64,000 nucleotides of DNA from Cenococcum geophilum 1.58. Taxonomy: Eukaryota; Ascomycota; Dothideomycetes; Gloniales; Gloniaceae. Shown piece after piece: positions 23,102 to 33,200 of the stretch; the first letter of the stretch is position 1; every line of letters starts with the position of its first letter. The notes under the pieces are model-generated. The model had not been told where the DNA came from and made no database searches. It saw only the letters and a program-made list of their open reading frames with translations. A program made the translations under genes and the position numbers. The stretch spans positions 1,823,645-1,887,644 of the forward strand of contig KV748190.1 of assembly GCA_001692895.1 (NCBI GenBank). Reading direction: 5' to 3'.

Positions 23102-25509
23102 TCATATAATCTTCCCCGAAACTCCCTCAATTTTCTTCATTTTCGATCCCCACCCGCCCACACTATCAACGAACCCTTCCTGCTCTAAATATTCTCTCGC
23201 CTTTTCGCCTCGGAACGCGATCTGTCCACCAAGCCTCCACGGCGTGTCTTTCATCTCCATGATGAGCTCAACAATCTGCAGATCTGCTGGGTTGCTCATC
23301 TCAGGCTTCTTAAGCACATCTTCGAAATCAGCTTTTGTTGCTACGCGGTGAAAAGATGTGGCCGAATTTGGGTGATGAAAAAGAGGGAGAAGCGCCGAAT
23401 AATTTGTTGGTACAATGTCGTTGTATGCTGCATTAACAGAACGTATGAGCTTAAATCACTTTCGATACGACGGGAAAGAGGTATGGTGGTACTTGCGCTG
23501 CCGTGCCCCCCAGATCAATCGTTCAACAGTGTAGCCATCATTGTTTATAATGAAAATTATCGGCTTTATACTCTGCTTCACCATGGTTCCAATCTCTTGA
23601 ATCGTCATCGCTAGGCTGCCGTCGCCGGTAATAAGAATGGTCCTGCCATTGGATTGGCTATGCTCTGATTGCAATTCTCTTCGTGCAAGTTCAGCTCCTA
23701 GGGTTGCTGGGGTAGCATATCCGATGCTGCCATAATAGATTTGTGTAATGAAGCTGGGAATATAAATTTAGTCTCACTAAATCATCTCCGGGTTTTTCCA
23801 TTGACGGTGAAGGAGATTTGGTAATTCCATACTGGATGTTTGATGGAAAAGTTGCATCGCATAAACCAAAGCAAGTAGTGCCAGTCTCCCCAACAACAAC
23901 GTCACCTGGCCGAAAAAACTTTGCGAAGCGATGCCATATCCATGATTGAGTAATGTGCGTGGCTGAATCATCTTCGGGCTGAACAGGTGGTGGCAATTTC
24001 GGTACGTTGAGTTCGTGGATCGGATTCTTAGGCAGGGAACTGGTAAGTAGAGCGAGAAGTGGTTTTATAAAGGTACTAGGGTATTTTTGACCTTTGACCT
24101 GAGGAAAGTATTAGTGAGAATAGGGGGTATAATATAAGGTGATCAAATGCTCACGATGACGTTGTGGGGATTAATAAGAATGCATTTTTCCGGAGAAAGT
24201 TTCCTTGAAAAGCCTCCCGAATTTGTATCTGAAGGGAGATACCCTAGGATAAGGACTATGTCACTTGATTCGCACGCATCCGCAATACCTGGAGAGCTGA
24301 TTTTCCCGTTATAAACACCAATGTATAGGGGATGCGTCTCATCGATGATGCTCTTACCGCAATTTGCGGCATAGAAAGGTATCTGCAACTTATTGATAAG
24401 TTTTCGCGTTTCTTCCACTGCGTCATGACGACGGACTAGAGCGTCGATGAGGATTGATGGATTTTGAGCATCGGTTATGGCCTGTTTGATTGCATCTACC
24501 GCTGCATCCTGTGCTTTTGGGTCGACCGGTAAAGAGAGATCGATTTTCGTGTTTAGAAGACTGGCTGGGACTTCTTCCATAGCTAGATCTAGTGGCATGA
24601 AGATATATACAGGGCATGACTGGAGGAAGCACTCTCGAATAACACGCTATTTATATTAGCATTCGAGGGGGAAAGAGGTTTCCATAGGCCTACGTCTATT
24701 TCGTCTGGAGCTGTTTTCACATCCCAAAGCTCAGCGGCAGCTGCTCGGAGTAACTTAGAAGATTTTTTGTACATCTGTATCTATATCAGTAATTTTGACA
24801 GCGTGGAGAGTTGTAAGGAGTGTACCTGATGGTCAGGCTTATCTCCGATTGAATGATGAATCATCATATGATCACTTTGCATCGGTCTCGTTGTCTGCCC
24901 GACAACATGAATCATCTTAACTTGTTCTGAGAGTGCCCCAGCAACGCCGTTAAGCGCGCTGAGTTCGCCTGGAAATCTAGTCAATTTTCAGTCAAGAATC
25001 CGGATTTAAAGCCCACTCTCACCAACTCCATGAGTGGTAACCACTGTGTGCGGGGATGAATATTAGTCCCATCGCTTCCCCAATTAGGCAAAAACTGTGG
25101 TACACTGACACACACCAGGGATGCCTTTAACCCGGGCATACCCATCCGCCGCGTATGCTGCATTTAGCTCATTCTGGTTCCCAACTACAAAATGATAAGC
25201 ATGATTTGAATCTCACTGTAGGATCGGTGAAATCAGGAGTTACTAACCCCATGTCAAACCCTTTACATGGTAGATGTAATCGAGGAGTTGAAGGTTGAAG
25301 TCGCCCGGAACGCCCTACGAGCTGCGGTCAGCAATCGTGTGCGGAGTAACGAGCTCCTTGGGGTCAATGAAGCGTACAAAGATTGCACGGACACCAATCT
25401 GGCGAACCCTGACATTGTAAAGAGTTAATGGAGATCCGATAAAAGCAATGCCTAGAAGCTCATAGATGTACCTTTCCCAAAGATATCCGCCCAAAGTGAT
25501 TGTAGCCAT
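23102..25509 (-). CDS. Pyruvate decarboxylase-family ThDP enzyme, 605 aa, 11 exons
   Basis: Thiamine-diphosphate 2-oxo acid decarboxylase. It most likely converts pyruvate, or an aromatic 2-oxo acid such as indolepyruvate, to the aldehyde in the cytosol. Exons, descending: 25509-25472, 25408-25378, 25314-25248, 25184-25116, 25043-25023, 24968-24826, 24774-24694, 24646-24155, 24098-23806, 23753-23497, 23427-23102. The joined 1818-nt frame has no stop. Active-site residues are in place: Asp28 in GVPGDFNL, Glu51 in NELNAAYAADGYAR, His113-His114, the ThDP/Mg motif GDGS (455-458) to NN (482-483), and Glu489 in GYTVERL. Nine introns are GT-AG. The tenth (23428-23496) appears to be GC-AG. Without splicing the locus looks broken, but the conserved residues argue it is functional. 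A copia remnant lies about 150 bp upstream of the start, so the promoter may be compromised. Substrate choice between pyruvate and indolepyruvate is unresolved. Confidence 0.88.
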
Positions 25510-25654
25510 GAATGATTTGGAAGTCTGCGGAATTCGTCGCGGCGAATAGTAAAGATTATAAGTCTAATAGAAGGACTGAATCTAAACCACAGACATTGAA
25601 CAAAAACTGGGATGGAAGTCAAGTATGCGATGCATGCCGAATTTTGCGGCGAAG

Positions 25655-26318
25655 CTGGAGACGCCGACGACGATATATAATTGTTACTTAATTGCCACTT
25701 AGTCGGTAATAGGTAATAAATAGGTAATAGAAATAGGTCGATAGGTAATGGAAATCCGACTTAGGCTAATATACCCCCCTAGCTATATAGAGCCTTCTAG
25801 GCTGCTATAAAAATACAAAAAGTCACGATACTAATTTAGTATTGAGTTAAAGAAATGCCCTATATAGTTACCTGACCCAAATATTATCTAAATTAAATTA
25901 AATTAGATCTTTAATAATAACGAGATTTAATTATTAAACGAACGTTTTATACTTTAAATAAGTTAGAGCCTTTGTTAAGCTGTCTGCTATTATATTAGTA
26001 ATAGGTATCTATTTAATATTAATCCTTTATAAACTTCCTAGCGGAGCTGGTGGTAATAGATATTGATATATCGGAGCTAAGTATTAAGATTAGCGTTGCT
26101 TTTAGTTAGGAGTTAAATTATCTATATGTTGTTGTAATATATTACTTATTTCTCCTTAGTTTTAAATCTAACTTCTTTAAAGAATTACTGCCACTAAATT
26201 AACTTAGTAGCTGTTACTCAATTGCCACCAGGTCGATATTGCCACTCAGTCGGTAATAGGTAATGAATAGGTAATAGAAATAGGTCAATAGGTAATGGAA
26301 ATCCGACTCAGGTCAACA
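25655..26318 (-). mobile_element. Internally deleted copia element: 3' LTR, RNase H end, partial 5' LTR
   Basis: The left part (to 25771) and right part (about 26211-26318) both resemble the solo LTR at 22341-22544. Between them the minus strand encodes the last part of copia RNase H: YINIYYHQLR, EVYKGLI and IPITNIIADSL, the usual HHIDIRYH...IADxLTK ending. A C-run just right of 25771 is the polypurine tract of the 3' LTR. The 5' LTR is fused directly to RNase H, so most of the element is deleted. The left copy is heavily RIP-mutated. No flanking duplication could be matched because the left LTR end is lost. Confidence 0.75.
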
Positions 26319-26460
26319 CGACCCGGGCAGAGATGGAATAATCGCGGTAGTGTGATTAGAAATTGGTGAGTCAAAGGGCGTGTGGGGTCTCAAAGTGTCC
26401 TGTCGAGCTACTAATGCAGATTCCTTTATTTTCGGCTAACAGCGGCTGATGGCCTGGGGT
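26319..26460. other. Short GC-normal spacer
   Basis: Unique-looking sequence between the copia remnant and the long inverted repeat. No coding or regulatory feature is recognised. Confidence 0.35.
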
Positions 26461-27346
26461 TCGTCAAAAGTGTCTGTGCAGAGGTCATAACAAAAGTGAC
26501 ACTTTTCGTCAAAATACTATATAAAGGTCACATAACTAATTCTAGAGCTTTGAAAATTATCTGAAGCTACTTATAGATATATAATCTAGTAATCGCGATA
26601 CTTTCTTAGTATTTAAAATCTATAGTCCTTTATTAAAAGTCTCTAGTTTTTACCAACTTCCTACCAAAACTTACTATATTTAGTATATATTTTCTACTAC
26701 GGAGGTCGCTAACAAAAGTTCTTGCACCTTCCTAATTAGGAAAGTATGCGACTGCGCANGCGCAATNACGGGTGCGCAGCTATCAGNCTACCNTACGTAA
26801 ATTTAGACACGACCCNGCTACAACTGCGTAATTTTTAGCACTGCTACGTAAGCCGTGATACTTGCTGCGTAAATTATAGCACTAATAAATTTTTATAAAT
26901 TTTAAGTTATAATAACTACGTCAATGCTATTAATTATATAATAATTTTAATTTAGAATTCACATGAAGCTTGTAAAATTATATATAAAAATATAAAAATA
27001 TAAAAAAATTAATATACTAAGAGAGTTAGTAAATTACTTTCCTAATTAGGAAGGTGTAAGAACTTTTATTACCGACCTCCGTACTAGATATTAAAAATAT
27101 TTCTTAAAAATTATATATCTTATTGAAATTATATATTATAGATTTTAGATTTTAGTAAAAAATTAATAGGATTTCTAAAAGAGTTATAGGTTTTAAATTT
27201 TAAAAAAGGTTATAATAGCTAGATTTTATATAAAATATAAACTTTAAATGTCTTTTAAAGCTTTAGAATTAATTATGTGGTTATTATATAGTAATTTAGC
27301 AAGGTAGATTGTCTTAAAAATGCGCTCGCACGGAGACTTTTGACGA
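26461..27346. mobile_element. 886-bp long inverted repeat element (TIR transposon derivative)
   Basis: The left end TCGTCAAAAGTGTCTGTG pairs with the right end, whose reverse complement begins TCGTCAAAAGTCTCCGTG. Further paired blocks follow inward, including ACTATATAA and CACATAA(C/T)TAATTCTA(G/A)AGC. Arms are roughly 240 bp and diverged by RIP-like changes. A separate MITE (26700-27081) occupies the centre. No transposase frame is present, so this is a non-autonomous foldback-like or TIR element. I could not identify a target duplication. Confidence 0.72.
26700..27081. mobile_element. MITE with CGGAGGTCG terminal inverted repeats, TA-flanked
   Basis: The 382-bp element starts CGGAGGTCG and ends CGACCTCCG. 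TA flanks it at 26698-26699 and 27082-27083. The inverted arms extend about 50 bp and contain the palindrome TTCCTAATTAGGAA. Several ambiguous bases (N) lie in the interior near 26759-26815. It sits in the middle of the larger inverted repeat. Confidence 0.82.
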
Positions 27347-27757
27347 GGGACTGTAGAGCAGCCATACGGCATCCAAGTCCGTCACTGTTCTGCTGCGTGC
27401 ATGGCCTCTTCTAGGGTATCTAGGAACATAAAAAAGCTTTACTATATAAAAATGTCCTTGGAGTGGACGGATGCTGCTCGTATCACTTAGGAGCATGCCA
27501 TAGAACAGGCCGTTGGCATATCCGCTTGCTAAGCAACATGCCAAAGTATACCTCCAAGAAGGGAGATCAGACTGAAATAGAAATGAGATGCTACAATAAG
27601 TCTTTCTGAGAGGCCACGAAGTCACGGACGTTTCCACCTCTCCAAAAACTCCATAGACACCTTTCAAGTGGTAAGATTTATCCTTGTGACAGCGGATTTC
27701 CGCGAGCATTATCAAGCACGCATCGATCATTTCCCGGAGAACCCGGAGGTACTTCCC
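27347..27757. other. 3' flank of the dioxygenase gene, no supported gene
   Basis: GC-normal sequence downstream of the hydroxyquinol dioxygenase stop codon. A 138-codon minus-strand frame (27730-27314) is open, but it has no recognisable domain, and it runs into the inverted-repeat element. I regard it as 3' UTR or a fragment of something unrecognised. Confidence 0.4.
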
Positions 27758-28842
27758 TCAGCCGTCCCAGCTGGAGAATTCTTTGCTGGCGTCATCATAA
27801 CTTGCTAACCTGAAGTCGTAAGGGAGCTCAAAATCCGCATTTGGGTCGCCCTTGTATGGGAGGAAGTCGACAACAAGGGAGTCCTTTACAGCAAAGACGG
27901 CGTCATCTGTGATGTGCTTGTCGCTACGGTCAAAGATTTGGGTTACGATGGGTTTGTAACCAGGAGCAGTGACCTTTTCAGGATGCCGTTAATTGGTATA
28001 ATTCAAACTCTCTTATAGTGGTGAGACAACTTACGATAAAGTGTATGTGCCCCGGCCTCATAGGATGTCTGTCCAGCAATTGCAGTAATTTCCCGGCGGG
28101 TCCGTCGTACGGAATCGGGTAGCTTGTCGGTCTTAAGCAGTAGAAGTTGTATTTTCCATCTTTACCTGTTGTAAATCGTCCCCTTAGGTTCATATCGGGC
28201 TGGTCTGGATCCTGCTGTTCATATAGTCCATTGGGTGCTGTATGCCAGACATCGAGCTCTGCGCCCTCAATAGGCTTCCTTGTTCTATAATCCAAGACCT
28301 GTCCATGCATGTAAGTTCGGTCACCGTTCTCAATGCCAAACACAATCGTCTCGCCCATTTTGCGTGCCGGTGCGTCTTCTCGCCAGAATGGACCTAAGAT
28401 CGCAGTGGCGGTGGGAGCGTCCTTAGCGTCGGAAGCAAGTTTGTAGGTTATTTCGTCGACGAGGGATTCAAGGCCAAGGACATCACATACAAGCTGGCCC
28501 TCATTGCGCCGGTCGGTAGACATACGGCCTGCTTCATTGATCTTAGATTTCATCAGATTCTCAGCCCTCAAAGAAAAAAGAGACCTATAACCGGGGAAAT
28601 GAAGCTCTGCAAGTACTTACCAGTTCTACTCCAGCCATCCACTCATCAACGGTGATCTCATTCTCCCTCGCGAAATCATGAAGATGCTGTATCAAGCTTG
28701 CCATGACCTTCCTCATTCGTGGAGAAGCCCTCAGTCCCGTAGCGCTGATGACATTCTGCGTGAAGTTTGGATCCAATTTATGGAGACGATTCCTGGCCTC
28801 ACTATCGATAATGCCGTTTGAAGCCATCTCAAATACACTCAA
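27758..28842 (-). CDS. Hydroxyquinol 1,2-dioxygenase-like intradiol ring-cleavage enzyme, 314 aa
   Basis: A non-haem Fe(III) intradiol dioxygenase. By similarity it should cleave hydroxyquinol (1,2,4-trihydroxybenzene) to maleylacetate in the cytosolic lower pathway of aromatic degradation. Exons are 28842-28621, 28541-28035 and 27973-27758 (945 nt, no stop). Introns are GT-AG (79 and 61 nt). The N-terminal helical dimerisation domain includes WMAGVELINEAGRMS and EGQLVCDVLGLESLVDEIT. The catalytic domain carries LGPFWR, VWHTAPNGLYEQ and RPGHIHFIV. The four iron ligands are visible as Tyr181, Tyr215, His239 and His241, with spacing close to that of catechol 1,2-dioxygenases. Length is normal for the family. 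A maleylacetate reductase or phenol hydroxylase partner is not seen in the window. Catechol 1,2-dioxygenase is the alternative. Confidence 0.92.
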
Positions 28843-28938
28843 AAGTACCTCGGTGGTGGTTCAAAGGTAAAGGCTGTGATTTTGCTTTAGAAGTGGTATG
28901 TGATTTAAAGAAATGAACCTATTTCAAGTCCGTGGGCC

Positions 28939-28950
28939 CCAGATATATAA
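28939..28950 (-). promoter_or_regulatory. Possible TATA element of the dioxygenase gene
   Basis: A TTATATATC sequence on the minus strand lies about 100 bp upstream of the dioxygenase start codon, in otherwise mixed-composition DNA. Position and sequence fit a TATA box, but this is a weak motif-only call. Confidence 0.3.
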
Positions 28951-29778
28951 GTCCTCACTAATTGTTAATATTGGGTTTGATTATCCCGACCGATCTATCC
29001 GAAACTTCTACGAATTCTCGCAAAACCGCGTGAGGTGGTCTATGTCACCCCGGGGAGCGTTCGCGGGGCAGGTGCTCGTCGGATAGCGCACCTAAGTATA
29101 TCGGGCATGTCGGATTTGAGCTTGACGAGATATTTTTATGCTGTGCTGTATTTAGGTGAAGCAAATAAGGATTGACACATTCCATGTCTCGGTGCCATGA
29201 GAAGAAAAGTGGAGCGAACAGAATGTCATCGTCTCGGAGGCGAATGGCGATGGTCACGACTAGCTCGTCCATAAAGACGGTAATGCTTGTGGGAGAAAGC
29301 AGGGCCGTTACCGCTCCAGCTAGTCATTGGGTTTGGAAAAGGTTGCAGTTGGAAAGTAAGTTGATATACGAAATCCTTCTGATACACATGCATAAACCAC
29401 GTGACACTTTTGTGTACGTTGTCCGGTTAAACGAGGGGTCATTCGCTAGTCCTTGCCATGGCGTGTGAATTTTGGATGAGCATCTAACATGCGGATCGTT
29501 AGCCCCCTAACGAAAATTTTGACCCGAGGTTATAAGTAATAAGCCAATCAATTAACCCAAAGCTTTAATTTAGAGCTTTATTATATAGACTTTAATTAAT
29601 ATATATAGAGATAAGGTTTTCTAGGGGGAGACCCCCTGGGACCCCCCTATATAGAGCTTTTACTTAATTTAGAAGTAGTAGTAAGGTTAAGGCGCCTTGC
29701 GTTCCCAATTGTCGTCATATAACGTAATTTTTGGGTGACGAAAACCGCCGTTAATGTTGCTCGACTAACACCTACCGG
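28951..29778. other. Upstream region of the dioxygenase gene running into repeat DNA
   Basis: From 28951 to about 29500 the sequence is GC-normal and has small open frames on both strands without recognisable domains. From about 29510 it becomes AT-rich. At about 29740-29778 it matches the end of the 256-bp tandem unit found at 37.7-38.4 kb, directly before the gypsy insertion. Confidence 0.4.
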
Positions 29779-30203
29779 TGTAACGGAACCTTGTAGCAAG
29801 AACTACAATGGGCTCGTTAATGGGCTAGGTGTATAGGAAATGCAAGTATAAAAGTCAACAACGTAATAACAACTGGTGGAGTGGTTGCCTAACAGATTAA
29901 CTCCAATTATATTCTAAGAATTACTATAAGGAAGGAACTATCTAGGTAGGGACTAAGGGTCCTTAAATACACAACTGTACTCCTAAGAAAGTTGTTACTC
30001 TGTCTGCTCTGTCTGCTCTGTTTGCTCTATAATAGATTTTATAGATTATATAGATTATACAGATTATATTACGTGACTCTACTTACTATTCCTCGTTACA
30101 TGGTTCCACGGGTTCTATTCTGGACTGTGCTTATATTAACTAACTAGCTTCTTTTATCTCTTCTCTAAGTAGTTATAATATCGTACTTAAAGCGTCCGTA
30201 ATA
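29779..30203 (-). repeat. 3' LTR of the 8-kb gypsy element
   Basis: A 425-bp direct repeat of 37305-37729, starting TGTAACGG and ending CCGTAATA (originally CA, by comparison with the other LTR). The target duplication ACCGG precedes it. Confidence 0.93.
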
Positions 30204-33200
30204 CCATCTCCCTCCTCTCCATCTTTGTCCTTAAAGATTCCTATTATCTCTAGGTTGTTTACTAGAGGTGTAATATCCGTCTAATTAATTTGGTTAATAT
30301 CGTTACTTATAATGCCTAAAGCACCTCCTTCTTCCTCTACAGCCCGTCGGTCTCGTACTGTTGCTGCAATATTGTTTTTTAGTGAGATAATGCTATTTCC
30401 ATATTCTCGTTGTGCGAAAAAGGGGCTAGTTTGCGTTGCGTTGGCGAGTCCTTTGTCCCGGCAACCTTTCTTTTGTTTAGAGTGCACTAAAGCAAATATT
30501 TGGTTGTCCTGTGACGTTCGCTCTATCTCTAATGTTAAATATACGTAACCTATTACTCTTAATAGTCGTCTGGTTCCCTAATTAATTTATCTTAGGGTCT
30601 TATGTTTAGTTTAAGGCAGAAAAACTTAAGGGTAATCTTGCCGCAGCGCTGGCGGAAGCCTATTGTTAATCTAAAGAATCTGCTCGTGCCCTTAAGGCTT
30701 AGTAGTCTGCCTTTATGAAAGTTTAGCGTCTTTAACGCGTTTATAAGAAGGTTTACTTTAAGGAGTAGAAACTTATAAAATAAGGTCTTTAGGAACTAGG
30801 TAATAAAAGAACAGATTCTCCTCTAACAGAGAAGGAAATAGATCTAAGTAGTTTGGCAACTGTTCTTCTTGGGTCCCCCTTAGGTGACTTATTCTTTGGC
30901 GATCCTTTTTTATTAATGCTGCCTAACCTAATCTCTTCCGATACTCCCGTACCTTTCTTATAGCATTCTTTAAATTCTCTAGTAGCTCCTAGGTAGTCTT
31001 AGTGTAGCCTATCTACTTAACTTCGTACTATATTTTATTGTTAACGTCCTTATAACTAACAATCCTTAAAACTTACTATTTGTCTTCTTCCTGTCCTCTA
31101 TACGTATCTGCTTTATAGACCGGTGGCCTAATATTCCTATATGCTGGTTTTAGCATTACGATATGCTGTATAGGGTAGATCTTTATTTTGGCTAGTAGGT
31201 TTAACTTAAACGTNACNNGTNAAATNNTNTNNNTAATTTNAAANGGTCCTAGTNTNANNTNGTNTAANTTCTTNCTTAGTCGTNAACTCTTNAAATTTTT
31301 NTGTAGTAGCTATACTTTATCTCCCTCCTTAAGATCTGGTCCCTTAGATCTCTTAGTATTATAGTACTTTTTTATTCTCTTTTATACTTTCTTTGCTAAT
31401 TCCATAAGGTCTATATAAAGATTTATTAATGTCTTTATTCTTTCTTTAGCTGTACTACTTGTTTTTTTTACTTACCGTGGTAATAACGATGTTCTTAGCT
31501 TATATTCATAATTTGCCTTAAATGGTAATGTGCCTATTCCTTCTTAAGGTGTTATATTGTATATAAACTATGTAACTAGTAATAGTAATACCTAATTGTT
31601 TTATGCATGATTGATATAATGCCTTAGATACTGCTCTAGTGTCTAATTTAATCTTTCCGTTTGACCGTCTGTCTGTGGATAATATGCGGTAGAAGTTACT
31701 ACTTAAACTCCTTGCTCCGCTAAGAATACTTCCTAGAATGCTGCTATAAATCTTAGATCTCTATCTAATATGATTTTGTTTAGTGCTCTATATCTTGCAA
31801 ATACTTCTTTAATGTAGATTCTAGCAATATCTTCCGCTGAGATTTCTTCTGTATATGCTATAAAGTATCCCTACTTCGTAAGCTTATTTACTATTACTAA
31901 GATCGCGTTATAATTTTATTCGGTAATAGGATCTTTTAATTTTAGTAACTTAATAATAAAGTCCCATAATATAACCTCCTATAGTCTCTCTGGTGTTTTA
32001 ATAGGTTATAGCCCTCTATATGGCTTATGTCTTGTCGGTTTATTCCTTTAGTAATTTAGACATTCCTTTATAACCTTTTTAGCTATTCTCTAGATTCCGT
32101 TAATAATATACTCCTCCTAAAGTCTTAACACTAAGCTTATAGCTCCATTATGTCCTTGGGTTAGTCCCTTATAAAAGTCTTTTATAAACTGCTTTGCTAT
32201 ACTTCTTAGGATATACCTTACTTCTTAATTTTCGTATATATCCGTTTATAGATCTTCTAGCTATGCTTTTAAAATTCTTTACGCCTAAAAGCTTTCTAGT
32301 ATCTTATAGACTTTCTCTAGTTTATTGTCTTCTTAAGTTACTATAATTTTCGGATGATTATACCTGATTAATCCGTCTATATCCTTTTGTAATAAAGCCC
32401 CTAATGGCTTTTCCTCATTTTGTAGTTTAGCTTTGCGGCTTAGAGCATCTGCCCGCGTATTATCTGTACCTTTAGTATACTAAATCTTAAAATAGTATTC
32501 CGTAAGTATCTCTACCCATCTAACCTATCTTTAGTTGAGTTCCTTTGTTATTAGGAATCCCGTTAGGTTTTTATAATCCGTCTTAACTATAAATGGTTTC
32601 TCTGTACCTTATAAGAATGCTCTCTATTTCTTTAATACTGTAACTATACCTAACAACTCCTTATTATAGATGTTATAGTTTAACTCTAGTAGTGTCATCT
32701 TCTGACTATAGTATGCTACTAGGTGCTATCTATCTAGATGCTTTTATATAAAGCACGCCCCTAGTATATAGTCTAATATATTTGTTTCTATAACCGTCTC
32801 TAGTCCTAGTTAATAGATCTTAAGAACTGGCTCTTAGGTGAATAGCTCTTTAACTTTCTTAAAGAGTTCTCTTTACTCTTCCCCCTATGCCTATAGTTCT
32901 TCTTTCTTTATTAATCGCGTAAATGGCTTAATGTCCTTTGACCACTGCGCTATAAACCTTCTATAGTAATTGCAAAACCCTAGGAACGATCTTAACTATA
33001 TAACGTTCTTTAGTTCCTACCAATTCACTATAGCCTTGATCTTCTTTAGATCTATACTAAGTTAGCCTAGTTTAATAATAAATCCAATAAAATTGGTTTT
33101 CCTAGTAAAGAACTCGCATTTCTTAATTGCTACTGGTATCTGTTCTTCTTATAGTCTCTTTAAAACCTATTTAACGTGTTCCCTGTGTTTTTCCTTAGTT

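Noticed and set aside
23348..23614. Plus-strand frame over the decarboxylase 3' region
   Set aside because: It is antisense to the exons containing the GDGS and NN motifs.
27314..27730. 138-codon frame downstream of the dioxygenase as a maleylacetate reductase fragment
   Set aside because: None of the expected reductase motifs could be found, and the frame runs into the inverted-repeat element.
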